Source of the DNA: Silene conica
Lineage: Eukaryota > Streptophyta > Magnoliopsida > Caryophyllales > Caryophyllaceae
Length of the DNA stretch: 64,000 bases
Reading direction: 5' to 3'
NCBI GenBank assembly: GCA_029255685.2
Contig: CM055314.2
Location: 45,590,772-45,654,771, forward strand
A model generated the notes under the pieces. That model saw only the letters and a program-made list of their open reading frames with translations. It made no database searches and was not told the origin of the DNA. The translations under genes were made by a program, and so were the position numbers. Below are positions 33,216-45,308 of this stretch, piece after piece (position 1 is the first letter of the stretch; each line of letters opens with the position of its first letter).

Positions 33216-34291
33216 TGATGCGTATTTGGGGTCATAATCAATAAAGATAATCAACAAAAATACGGATGTTGCAGCGGAATAAAAATACTAATAAAATATT
33301 ACAATCTTGAACGAAATAAGAACGAAAAAGTAACCAAGAAAGTTGAAAGAATGAACGATTGATGGTGACCGACGGTGGTGACGTGGCCTGGTGGTCGACG
33401 TGGTGGTCAACGGCGGACGGTGATGTTGTTCTTGGTGTTTCTTTGATGTTCTTGATGAATCTTGATGACGTAATAAGGCACGGCACTTAATACTTGAAAG
33501 ATTTGTGAAACGATTTGATGAATGATTTATGTATGTCGATGGATAGGATAATTGATCAAACTGACACAGATATTCTCTCAATTATTTTGAAGCTCACACA
33601 GATACTTCGGGTTTAAAGCTCACACAGATACTTTAGGATTTTTTTATAAGATAAACTTAACAAGAAAATTTGTTTATAATTTGATAATTGAATGCATAAA
33701 AATTGTATATGGCTGCCTTATTTATAGGGTGTATGGCCGAAAATCCTATTCTAATTAAGGTAGGAATACCTTAATTATTACTAGCTAGAAAACCCTAATC
33801 CTACTTAAGTTCAAACATCTAGTTTGACTAGGATTATGACTCCTATTCCTAAACTAACTATGAATCCTAAAACTAGTAGGACTCCTTATTCTATTAGGAT
33901 TGTGAATCCTACACACACTAGAAAACCTAATCCTATTAGGATTATAAATCCTAAAATAATTAGGATTCCTAATTCTACTAGGACTACGAATCCTATCACA
34001 ACTAGGATTCCTATTTAAATTAGGATTTCCTATTTGTACTAGGTCTCTTACAAAGACTCCTATTTGGACTATAAAACATATTAGTCCTTCTTTTAAACAT
34101 AACATAAAATAAAACTAACTACTATTAGGACCGTGTGGAATCACACGTCCTAGGTCTATTTTTGGACGGACTTCTGACTAATTCCGTTCCATGCTATCTT
34201 GAACACTGTATTCGACCCAAAATCGAACTCGTATGTTAGAGACCTTTTATTTTGGTTAAGAAGTAGTTCATAGGAGGATGCACCCGCATCA
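33216..34291 (-). repeat. 5' LTR of the small LTR element
   Basis: A 1076-bp LTR. Its partner at 29514-31843 is about 1062 bp once the solo LTR is removed. Both contain a run of TAGGATT and AATCCTA words (here about 33790-34030) that can pair with each other. Confidence 0.88.
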
Positions 34292-35425
34292 CAAGGTCCT
34301 CCAGTCACCAAACACCACCCCACAATCACCACACTAGAATATCAACATCCCCCTACCATAACCCATCAACCTGTACTAAGACACGACTCAAAACCGAACT
34401 TGAATTACGAAACAAAAAACCGAAACAGAGTATTGATACGTGATTGCTACTGTTGACATTATGGGGGCTGTTGTAGCAGTCACGGTGGTGCCATGGTGGT
34501 TTAAAGATGACAAACATGTTATTCGTATTACAAGGATTAACCAAAACAAGAAAACTCAGATTCGAAAGTCCTAAACATACGAGATACATAGTCTTAAACT
34601 TACAGGCGCGCATGGATGTTTACGACGATGGTGACGGCTATGTTACTACTGCTTTCCTTCTCTTCTAATCACGGTTGTCACTATAGATTAGGGTTCTTGT
34701 TTAGCTTGGTTAAGGGCAGGCAGATGAGGTGATAGAGGAGTAGAGTTTCCAATGTGAATGTCGAAGGTTACAACTTTGTGAATGTCGATGGATAGGTGAA
34801 TTAGGGTTGTATGTCGTATAGTGTGTTGATGGGTTAACGGGTTATGGTTTTGTTACACGGTTCATTGCTACCACCCTCTAAGTCCAAGCCCATCACTAAA
34901 AGTCAGTCACGCATCTCTAGATAATTGACCTCTATTTACCGTCCACGACTCGTAACTTAAAATAACCAAGTACGTATAATTTATTTATACAAATCAAATT
35001 GATTATGAGAAAATACTTTTATGGGGACTAACATAAATATATATAATAAAACAAGTATAGATTAGAAATAAATATAAAAATAAGAATTATATTTAATTAT
35101 AAATATATTATCGAAATTAAAGAAATACGAATGAAATGCCATTTTATGAAATAATTATGAAATATAAAATAATTACGAAATACGAAATAATCATAGAAAT
35201 ACGATTTATAAAATAATAATAGTTTACGTAAAATACTTTATAAACATTCCGTTTGAAATACGTATATAAAACATGGTTTGACTACCGTTGACCGACGCTA
35301 AAAATACGCGGTATTACAAAAATAAAACATAAACACTTATTTTTAAATTAGTTATCGAATACAACACGTCAACCATATTATTAAATATAAACGAAATAAA
35401 AGACAATAAAAGACGGAGTATTACA

Positions 35426-38043
35426 GTCTTCCCTCCTTAAAATGAACTTCGTCCCGAAGTTCGCCACCCCATAACGGTAATGAAACATATAACAAGCATG
35501 AAACAATCACAAGTAGCACTTATATAGACTTCAAAACACGAAATGTTACATTCTACCCTCGTTAAGAAAACTTTGTCCCCAAAATTTAACGCATAACTTA
35601 AGTTAAATGATATTTCACGAATCGTAGTTAAAGCGTAACAGAAGTAAACAAGATTATCAAATATATTCAAACAATCACGACATATCAATTTTACAAGCTA
35701 TAAAAACTAGTCATATCATAAACCTTTAAGATTTAACAATCCTATCCTCCTTAAGACATGGTTACGTCCCCGTAACACCATTTCAAAATTCCACATCCAA
35801 TGCTCAAGAAGATCACCGAAGCATTAGTCAACATTCATCAGATAAGTTAATTACTCTATACTGGGAAACTAGCATGCAACCTTTAAAGCAATAAAACATA
35901 CTCGTCTATTTCATGTTACGCAGTCAAGACAAAATCAAGGTAACTAACACTTATATATACTTGGAAATTTAACACAACAGAACTCATTTACACCAACGTA
36001 GACAAGCAGCTAACTCATAGTTCATACCTTACAAATTAAACCATTTCATGCTCATACTCATATTATATAAGCAAAATCATCTTTATGCACACAAGTTTTA
36101 GAAAGACATTAGGCAATTATTTAATTATTGTAATTAAACACGGAGCAATAACATATTTCACGAGATATACACCAATCATAGACTAGCAAGTCAGCATAGC
36201 ATTTCTAGGTACAAATAATTTAAAATTACATAGGTACATTTCTCGTCTACTCATATTACATCATTTATCATGATACTGGTAATAAATATAACTTAAAAAA
36301 TAACAAGTTTATTCTCATATAATAAAGTTCATATCCATAGAATATGTCTACTATTCATGCTACTAATGTCATATCAGAATATTACATGGTTACATAATAT
36401 AATTCATATTTGATTAAACTTTTATATCCAAGACTTTACCATTTCAACAATCATATATCACGCAGCAACTTCCAAAATTCATAATTAAATACCCGCTTAA
36501 CCATTGGCAAGCTATTATAGTTTTTAGAAAATATAAGGAATTAACTAATTATAGGGAAAAAAAGAAAAAATAAAATAAATTGCAAATCTTAAGGAAATTA
36601 CTTACAACAAATTTTACGATTCAGTTGGTCTGAACAAAAACTTTTCAGCAATTAAACACAAAATTGGGCAACTTGCAAAAATCACTATAAAATAACGACT
36701 CGTTAAGATTTTACGTGGCTTATCATTTTGAAAACCTGAATGAATATTCTAAAAGTGGACTTGGAACTATAAACAAACAATAATCAAGTTTCAAATTATT
36801 TTCTTTGCAAAAACATGGGTCAAAACAGAAATGTACAGTAACAATCTGACCACTGTCAACTAAAATGTTTATTTCTCTCAAAATATTATTCGTATTAACA
36901 CGAAACCAAAAGCATTAGAAAGTTAAATCAAAAGGTTATCATCACACATAAAATTTTCACATTCATATAGATAACACAATTTAAATGACAGCCTGTACGA
37001 ACAAGATAACATACTGGAAATTTTATTACAATTTTGGTTCCAAAAAAAATTGCTTCACATTATCACACTTGAACACAACAATTCTTTCTCTAAAACATGT
37101 TGACATACCATTTGAAGCATTGAAATCCCATTGCACCATATTAACATGTAATTGTCATCTAGAAAACGGAAAAGATTGCGAAGCCGAAAATAAAGTCAAC
37201 TAAATAACTCAATAATCATGTAGGTATAGACAATGAATTAGTTTCTATTATCGTGCCAACACAACTTATTAGGGTAGGGAATTATATCCTAGAAATCACT
37301 AAGGTGCTACATAGCAGCAACTCATTGCGCATATCATGATACTGTTTCTCTACCTAAGGGTTCCGGGATCATATAGCCGCATGCATATCACCAGACATGG
37401 ATTACTATAACATATACATCTGTTCACTCTTATTCAAATACCAAACAATATATTACATAGTTACGATAGTCATTTAATAACAAGATATCATATGGACATT
37501 TCGAAACACCAAAATCATATGATCACATCACTCCAAATATTTGTTTAGTAAATATACATCAATTCCCCTAAAATTTTATTTCAACCATTCAGATCAATCA
37601 GCATTTCAATATCAGTCGTATTCTTCTAATACACATCATCATACAAGTCAAGCTCATATATCAAACTCATATTCCAATTTTCATGTTCTTGATACTGGAA
37701 ATCATATGTCTCAATTAACATTCGATATTAACCTCATGTTTCACAATACACATTACCAAAAATATTTCACATTATAACTTACCTCGTTCCTTTCCTGCGG
37801 AAATGTTAGTACAATATAGATTAGGTCTTTTCCTTCATTCTATACTACCCACTCTCTACATCTCTCAAGGGTGACCAGGTTAGACTGAAAGGGCCAGTGG
37901 CTTAGGTTTGAGGGGGCCCCTAACTCATTCCAATCCAGGGGCTCCTAACAGTTACTAACCTGGGGTTCATTCATTAGACTCTTCCTATGTTCATTATTAT
38001 TCATTTTGTTTAGGCCTGAGGATCGTTCGCTCTGATACCACTT
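35426..38043 (-). other. LARD internal region, non-coding
   Basis: These 2.6 kb are AT-rich with no credible coding frame. A purine tract (AAGGAGGGAAGA on the minus strand) borders the left LTR, and TGGTATCAGAGC (minus strand, 38030-38041) borders the right LTR. I see nothing else in it. Confidence 0.75.
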
Positions 38044-41008
38044 TGTAACACCCCCATTTATTTAAGAGCCTTTAGCAAGCCATTATCAAATAAATAGGGT
38101 TGTTACCATCTCGGAATGTCCGAGGTAGTAACTAACAGAGTAAAACAACCCAAGGTACTTTATATAAAAGTGATTAAATTTAAACTTTTGATATACAACC
38201 ACTACGCAAGGAATAAAAAGAAATACAACTAATAACAACTAAGTATGTGATCTAAATCTATGAGAATGATATTGGTTTGATTGAGTGTTGATTATTATTA
38301 TTGGCATGAGCATTTCATTATTTAATAGCATGGTTGATTAAGAGTATTGTTGCATTCATGAGCATGGCATATGCATTGGTTACTGAGAAAGTTACGGAAT
38401 GGATATTGATTTGATATAAAGCCCAGGGTGGTTCTGCAGACCAGGCCTGGTGTCTTATCAGCTATTGAGCTGGTGTTCGGTGACGACCGATTATAGTCTG
38501 CCGGAAGGTTCGGTATGGCTTGGTGTTTCGGGTTTGAGATTGGTGTTTCGGGTTGAGATTGAGATTGTGATTGAGCTCGAGCATATCATGGCATTTGCAT
38601 ATCATTTATCTGTTGCATTTTAATTATTGTGTTATCCTACTCAACCGCGAGGTTGACAGTGTATTCGTGTACACCTACGATGATCCGGAATGGGGAGTTG
38701 ATTCTACATGTCAGAGACAGATGAATTAGGAGCTTGGGCATGGAGAGAGACATACTCATGCTCAGCATCCATAACACACAATCCAACAACCATTCATAAC
38801 ACATCATAGAGTATAGTGCCAGTGTATCCTACCTGGATAGCAATGTAGTCCAAAAGTAAGCCAGCAAGTAAACAGAATATTGCCACTTCAAAATCGTCAC
38901 CTAAAAATATAATATACGTAATCACCAACTAATACAATTATGCAAACTAATTTAATATCTCTAGTATTCAAATTAATTATTTAAATAATATATTACGCCT
39001 AACGAGACCGTATCAAACACGACAACTTTAATTATTAAACGAAAATAGAAAATATACTCGAACTATTGATAATCGTCACATTAACAAAATCCACTTAGCA
39101 ATTTAATAGATAAATACCATGAACAAAGTTACTAATAATAATATGTCGATACTAACAATATTATAACAATAAACGATAATAACAATATTAAAAACAATAC
39201 TAAACATAATAATAATTGTAACAATGAAATGCTAATAACAATACTAACAATAATAAAAATAATAAGAACAATATATAAGAAAACAACAACTCATAGTACC
39301 ACTAACTAATATTGATAATAGTAATAATGATGATAATAATAATATAATAATAATGATGATCATACGGACATGGCAACATTAATAAGACTAATATAATAGT
39401 AATTATAATCATATGCACGTAACAGCCCACAACCACAGCAGCAAAAGCGCGGACAGCGTATTTGGTACAACCATTTTCTCGACACCACCACCACCAGCCC
39501 GGTACCTCACAACCAGTACCAAATGTCCTAATCTCGACTACGAATTACCGACTACCAATTCCACGCCTTGGACACCACCATAGGCCGCCACAACAACCAC
39601 TATAACAACCGTAAACAGCCTCCACTCACACGGTTCACTTTGTTTTCCATTAAATCGTATGTACACTCCTTCCGTCTCTCGCATTTTCACTCACCACTAT
39701 GCCCCCATACCACCCCTAGCCACCACCGTGGTCACCACTGACCCATGGTGGTTCTATGGGTGGTACCCGTGTGTTCTCGTTCACCCATGTAACAACACAA
39801 AACCAACCCAAAAACGGCTGCTGAACACGCACATATATCCCCTGTTTCCCGTCGCCACTGCAAACTATCGATACAAGGTCCTCCGGTCACCAAACACCAC
39901 CCCACAACCACCACACTAGACTATCAACATCCCCCTACCATAACCCATCAACCTGTACTAAAACACGACTCAAAACCGAACTTGAATTACGAAACAAAAA
40001 ACCGAAACAGAGCATTGATACATGATTGCTAATGTCGACATTATGGGGGCTGTTGTAGCAGTCACGGTGGTGCCATGGTGGTTTAAAGATGACAAACATG
40101 TTATTCGTATTATAAGGATTAACCAAAACAAGAAAACTCAGATTCGAAAGTCCTAAACATACGAGATACATAGTCTTAAACTTACAGGCGCGCTTGGATG
40201 TTTACGACGATGGTGACGGCTATGTTACTACTGCTTTCCTTCTCTTCTAATCACGGTTGTCACAATAGATTAAAGTTCTTGTTTAGCTTGGTTAAGGGGA
40301 GGCAGATGAGGTGATAGAGGAGTAGGGTTTCCAATGTGAATGTCGAAGGTTACAACTTTGTGAATGTCGATGGATAGGTGAATTAGGGTTGTATGTCGTA
40401 TAGTGTGTTGATGGGTTAACGGGTTATGGTTGTGTTACACGGTTTATTGCTACCACCCTCTAAGTCCAAGCCCATCACTAAAATTCCGTCACACATCTCT
40501 AGATAATTGACCTCTATTTACCGTCCACGACTCGTAACTTAAAATAACCAAGTACGTATAATTTATTTATACAAATCAAATTGATTATGAGAAAATACTT
40601 TTATCAGGACTAACATAAATATATATAATAAAACAAGTATAGATTAGAAATAAATATAAAAATAAGAATTATATTTAATTATAAATATATTATCGAAATT
40701 AAAGAAATACGAATGAAATGCCATTTTATGAAATAATTATGAAATATAAAATAATTACGAAATACGAAATAATCATAGCAATACGATTTATAAAATAATA
40801 ATAGTTTACGTAAAATACTTTATAAACATTCCGTTTGAAATACGTATATAAAACATGGTTTGACTACCGTTAACCGACGCTAAAAATACGGGGTATTACA
40901 AAAATAAAACATAAACACTTATTTGATAAATTAGTTATCGAATACAACACGTCAACCATATTATTAAGTATAAACGAAATAAAAGACAATAAAATACGGA
41001 GTATTACA
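38044..41008 (-). repeat. 5' LTR of the LARD, with an inverted segment
   Basis: A 2965-bp LTR. The segment 38261-38753 is the reverse complement of 27856-28348 in the other LTR, with a few bases lost at both joints. The rest is collinear. Since both LTRs are identical when inserted, the inversion happened later. Confidence 0.88.
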
Positions 41009-41053
41009 CAGCTTAAGGCTTGTCCTGACGCGATCACTCAAACATGTCTGGGC

Positions 41054-41247
41054 TCAGAGGCGACATCTCAACGCATATCCCAAACACGACAACTAAACAC
41101 GTATCGGGCTCAGAGGCGACATATCAACGCATACCCCCATACATGACAAACAAACACATATAGGGCTCAGAGGCGACATCTCAACGCATACCCCTATATA
41201 TGACAAACAATCTACGTATTATGTTCAGAGGCGACATCTTAACGCAT
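41054..41247. repeat. Hairpin-motif array, copies 5-8
   Basis: Copies at 41054, 41110, 41167 and 41225, continuing the array of 27341-27537 after the LARD. Copy 7 has the clearest arms (TATAGGG before, CCCTATA after). Copy 8 shows no clear arms. Confidence 0.85.
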
Positions 41248-41263
41248 GCCGGTCTCGGACAGG

Positions 41264-41664
41264 GGCTCTCAGTCGGTCTGGGACCGTCTGCCGGTCAGCC
41301 GGCTGGGAGTCCCTTCCCATGCCTTCCTTAACAATCTGAAAACAAGGAGAAGGGGCTCTCAGCCGGTGGACCGTCTGCCGGCTTGCCGGCTGGGAGTCCC
41401 TTCCCACCAACTTACTTCGAAAATCACAAAAACAAAAGGAAGAGGCTCTCAGCCGGTGGACCGTCTGCCGGCCTGCCGGTTGGGAGTCCCTCCCGTAGCC
41501 TTTTACAACATTTCCCAAAATCCCAAGAAGGGATTCTGAGCCGGTCGACCGGCGGCCGACCTGCCGGCTCAGAATTCCTTCCCCAGACTCAAGCATTCAA
41601 AATCTCAACTTTGACTCTGAGCCGACCGACTGGCTGCCGGTCAGCCTACCCGCTCAGAGTCCCT
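41264..41664. repeat. Five GC-rich hairpin modules
   Basis: Five modules about 80-90 bp apart. Each opens with GGCTCTCAGCCGG or a variant and closes with CCGGCTGGGAGTCC or a variant, so its ends pair. The fourth contains the palindrome CCGGTCGACCGG. They lie in the lone Gypsy-like LTR. Confidence 0.75.
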
Positions 41665-42612
41665 GCACGAAAATCGCATAATTTCCCATATGACTCAAAT
41701 CTTCACAAATCGATTCTAACTTCCAAAATTGCAACCAACACATATTACCCAGCATCTATAAGACTTATTTACATCAAAGGCAAGTATCAATTTCCACATT
41801 AACACCATAACAAGTTCATACTTTGTATTCGTCTTAAGCATAAGATTTCTGAAATTTCATCATCTAAGCATATAAAACACAATCAAAGCATGTGAAAGTC
41901 ATTCTCATGTATTCCTAGCATGATTCTAAATCTCAACAACAATCACATGTACAAAAATCAGAAACTAACATCATCCAAGTCAAGAAATATGCTAATATCA
42001 CAATAAAGGCCGAGTTTCTCATTATCGTCATCTCTAAAGCGTTTTTGCTCCAAGCTCCTCTTTAATGATGTAGCTATCCACGTCCGGATCCTCTAAATCT
42101 TCTCCTACAACAAGAAAAACGACTTTGAGAAGCTAAAATCGGATTCTACCAAAAACAGCCCATTTTTCAAGTTGGATGAAATGGAAATTGGAAGTGATAG
42201 ATGTCTTGCAAATTTCAAGAGGATTTCAGAAATGTATAACTTGCCTTGGTTTGGAAATCAGATGATGACTGAAAATCGATTTGAAGCTTGAAGGATTTGA
42301 AGGAGGAAATGAGAAATAAAGAAGCAGTGTTATGTTTTTGTGAAAGATGAATGTGTCGACATACACAATGAGGTTTAGGGTTTTAATTGTCCTTTTCCGT
42401 TTAAATGGAAACGGGCTTTTGAAAGTGAACGGGATTTTATGAGACAGATTTAACTTGCCAAGTTATATTCGTCTTAAGGACTTAAGGTTCTTAACACGGA
42501 TCCTACGGATTATTTTAAAATAAATTAACATTAAATATTAAAATATTATTTTATTCCGTAAAAATAATTAAAAAGCTTTAAAATATAATTTACGAAAATA
42601 CGGGATGTTACA

Positions 42613-42861
42613 AATATGATCAACTTGCATCAATATACATTTGATCAGTTTATCAATTAAGGGGATTGTCCTATAGGTGTGACCTAAAGGGATCAACTGA
42701 CCACCACCGTCATACGACAGTAATGTCAAACTCTAGCTAGCCAATCATTACCGATTAATGTTGGTCAGTTGACTAATATAATTTCGTATCATCCCTTGCG
42801 CATTCTCGTCATGAGATTTAATTATGTGATCGCACTATTGTTGATGACACATTTCCCAACA
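42613..42861 (-). repeat. C5 3' LTR, right segment
   Basis: It completes the LTR begun at 25532. It holds the arms TCAACTGACCA (42693-42703) and TGGTCAGTTGA (42772-42782) and ends CCCAACA against the purine tract. Confidence 0.88.
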
Positions 42862-43998
42862 ATCTCCCACTTGTCCTCGACAAGTGTGCGTCACCAATTC
42901 TCTTGTCCTATTATAATCTCCCACTCAATGCAAGGTGTCTCTCTGAGGTCGTACTTGCATTTGATCATATCATGAGTAGTTTTCTCCATCTGGGGAATAA
43001 CTGTTTGACCGGAATTATCTACCATAGATACCTTCCGAGCGTGGCCACGCATTTTCAGTTAACTTCTCCTCGAGTGGCCTTGAGATTTGAACAACCCTGA
43101 CAAGGGGTGGACAATTTCTGTCGTACTACTCCCTTTAGCTAGCCACAGTCAGTCACAACCCAAAGCAATCCCATTTGACTCCAGTTACGAAAAGTCGTAG
43201 AGAATGGATCAAGGTTATGCCAAAACTGCACCATCTTGGGAGAGTAGTCTTTAGTCTAAGAATTGACTCATAAGAATACTATAGCAGATCTTGCCACGAC
43301 CCGGCTATCATAAAATTTCCAAAACTTTATAAGCGGTCACTTTGCCCGACAGAGTGTCTTTTGCAGTCTGTCTATGTGATCGACTAGTCATCACATATGA
43401 CTCTATGGCATTTGAACTTGCCATTAGTCGCCTCACATTCTAGTCGCTTTGAGACGTCACCTCATATAAGCGGCTAGGGGCTATACTATGTCAATCCAGT
43501 TCACTTTATGGGGTTCAAAATTGTCTCTTACACACCATTTGGATTTTGACAAAGTATCTATCACTGAGAGTTAATATAACTGAAATGACATTGTCATGCT
43601 AAGACAGTCAATACTGCTTCATAGCATTTGATGCATGATCACTAATTTGTATTAGTTTGAATTCTCGAATAAACCTTTTATTCATGTTTTCAAAACCTAC
43701 AAATTTTGGTCTCCTTCCAACTCATATTATCTCACATAATATGATCTTATTTGAGCACATATCTAGAACTCATTCAAGATCTTGAGTTTCCTTTCCTGAC
43801 AGAAGCTCCCACTGTTATCTTATAACTCGTGACGTATCGTCACTTATGTACTGAAATCTATATTGTAGTTATTAATGATTTCATTACTCCAATATTTTCA
43901 CTCATCTTGGCAATTTTAATCAAAAGGTTTCAGGTTCACATTTATCAATATGAATAATGTAACCAACCATTTTGAATTCTAATGGGTACCTTCCCGTG
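42862..43998 (-). other. C5 non-coding 3' region, LTR-proximal part
   Basis: It matches C2 8152-9400. The purine tract and its second copy (about 42922-42930) and the structured hairpins at 43385-43477 are present. It is cut by the Athila element after AAGCT. Confidence 0.78.
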
Positions 43999-44003
43999 AA
44001 GCT

Positions 44004-45308
44004 TGACACCCGTCGTTGAGGGGTGCCAAAGATAAGATTTATAAAACCTCAGCTTAAACTCAGTTAGGATAAGTCAAGGGTCGAACCACAGAGAGACAGG
44101 GTAAATTATATTTGTAAATTTAAAGTCTATTGCAAGTAACCAAAAAAAAGGGGGTTTTGAATTGGGATTTTAACTAACAACTAAAGTAACAAAATAAACA
44201 AGAGAAATAAAATAAGGTAAAAGGAGATTAGGAACTTTGGTTCCCCATGGTTAAAACAAGTCAATGAAGGGTAAAATAATCAAATAACACAATCCCAAGG
44301 AACAAAGAATAAACCTTTAGGTCAATATTCTACCCAATCCTTACGGTCTTAGGGTTCCTAGAAAAGCACTAAACTTTCGTTCAAGGGCAATCCCAAAGTT
44401 GTTGTTAAACTAATCCTAATAATCTTTCAATCCTAAGGATCAGTTCACCAACAACAATGGGGGATTGGTAATTCAATCATTAAACTATCAAGATCAAATC
44501 TTTACCATGGTTCCCCTAATTCCTAATCACAAGAATTAGCTATGCATGTTTCTAATTATAAAACTATCAATTACCAAGAACATTAAAGATGTAAACATAA
44601 TCAAAGATGATAATAAAAGAGTAAACATGAAATAAGAAAATAACAACAAGATGAATAACAAGATTGGATTAAAGGAAAGATTAATTATCACAAACTTACA
44701 ACTTGAATGGAAATCCTAAGAAGAAAGATGAAAGCTTGATAAAAATCCTCTAACAATGGAGGCTTCAAACATAGAGTACTTGGTAAAATTCCTAGGGTAG
44801 AAAATTGCTGAAAAACTACTTTTTCTAATAGAAGAGTTTTGATCTCCTTAAATAAGAAATATTACAAGATTAGGAAATCAGAAAACAAAACGGAAATCCC
44901 CAAAACAGGGTCTGGTCGGTCGACCTGATTTCCTGGTCGGTCGACCGGTTCTGCTGAAACGAACTTATTTTCTGCGAATTTGGGCTTCCGTGGAGAATTG
45001 GGCCTGATTACATATTCGACTTCAGTCGGTCGACCTGATATCTCGGTCGGTCGACCGGTTCCTCTTATTCTCAGTTTTGATCCAGCCCGATGATTGTACT
45101 TGAATGCACCATCCGAAATTATTGCTCCAAAAATAGCTTCCTAAAGGCAAATAAGGCTTGATTTTGCTTACTTACGCGTATTCCTGCATACAAAACACAG
45201 AAATACCAAAGTAGACAAAATGGGAGAAAAAGCAACTAAAAAGTCACGAAAGTGTAAGAAAATACGTGCCAAAAGAGTAAATAAAATGCATAAAATAGGC
45301 ACGTATCA
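44004..45308 (-). repeat. 3' LTR of the Athila element
   Basis: TGACACCC to CGTATCA. It contains two 21-bp-phased dyad pairs at 44914/44935 and 45024/45045. Confidence 0.94.

Larger units (their letters stand above)
29514..34291 (-). mobile_element. Small LTR element with one open frame, inside the LARD LTR
   Basis: LTRs with TGATGCG/CGCATCA ends, flanked by CAAGG (29509-29513 and 34292-34296). The empty site is visible in the other LARD LTR. The primer site TGGTATCAGAGC is at 33201-33212 (minus). Internal DNA is only about 1.37 kb, with one long frame. The left LTR (29514-31843) is split by a solo LTR. RT and integrase are absent, so it is non-autonomous. Confidence 0.85.
27621..35425 (-). 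repeat. 3' LTR of the LARD, split by a nested element
   Basis: TGTAACAC to GTATTACA. It matches 38044-41008 apart from the insert at 29514-34291 and the segment inverted in the other copy. The stretch 28700-29040 is rich in AAT/ATA triplets. The LTR is non-coding. Confidence 0.88.
27621..41008 (-). mobile_element. Large non-coding LTR element (LARD type)
   Basis: LTRs of about 2.97 kb flank 2.6 kb without coding capacity. Flanks are CAGCT on both sides (27616-27620 and 41009-41013). The primer site beside the right LTR and the purine tract beside the left one set the minus orientation. The left (3') LTR holds a second nested element. With no gag or pol, it would have needed proteins from another element. 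The right LTR carries an inverted internal segment. Confidence 0.88.
26543..42612 (-). mobile_element. Lone Gypsy-like LTR carrying nested elements
   Basis: It runs from TGTAAAACCCC to GATGTTACA, with flanks ATTAT and AATAT (a 5-bp duplication with one change). Taking out the element nested at 27621-41008 leaves about 2.68 kb with no coding frame, primer site or second LTR, so it reads as a solo LTR. The minus orientation is inferred by analogy with the neighbouring large LTR element, whose LTR ends look alike. Inside are an eight-copy hairpin array and a block of GC-rich hairpin modules. Small frames at 41225-41802 follow those repeats and are not genes. Confidence 0.7.

Noticed and set aside
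33824-34018. Telomere-like repeats suggested by AATCCTA words
   Set aside because: The words are irregular, in both orientations, and not the plant telomere unit TTTAGGG. They belong to an LTR present in two copies.
41225-41802. Overlapping frames on both strands in the lone Gypsy-like LTR
   Set aside because: They follow the GC-rich hairpin modules. Open frames on both strands over the same repeats point to composition, not coding.
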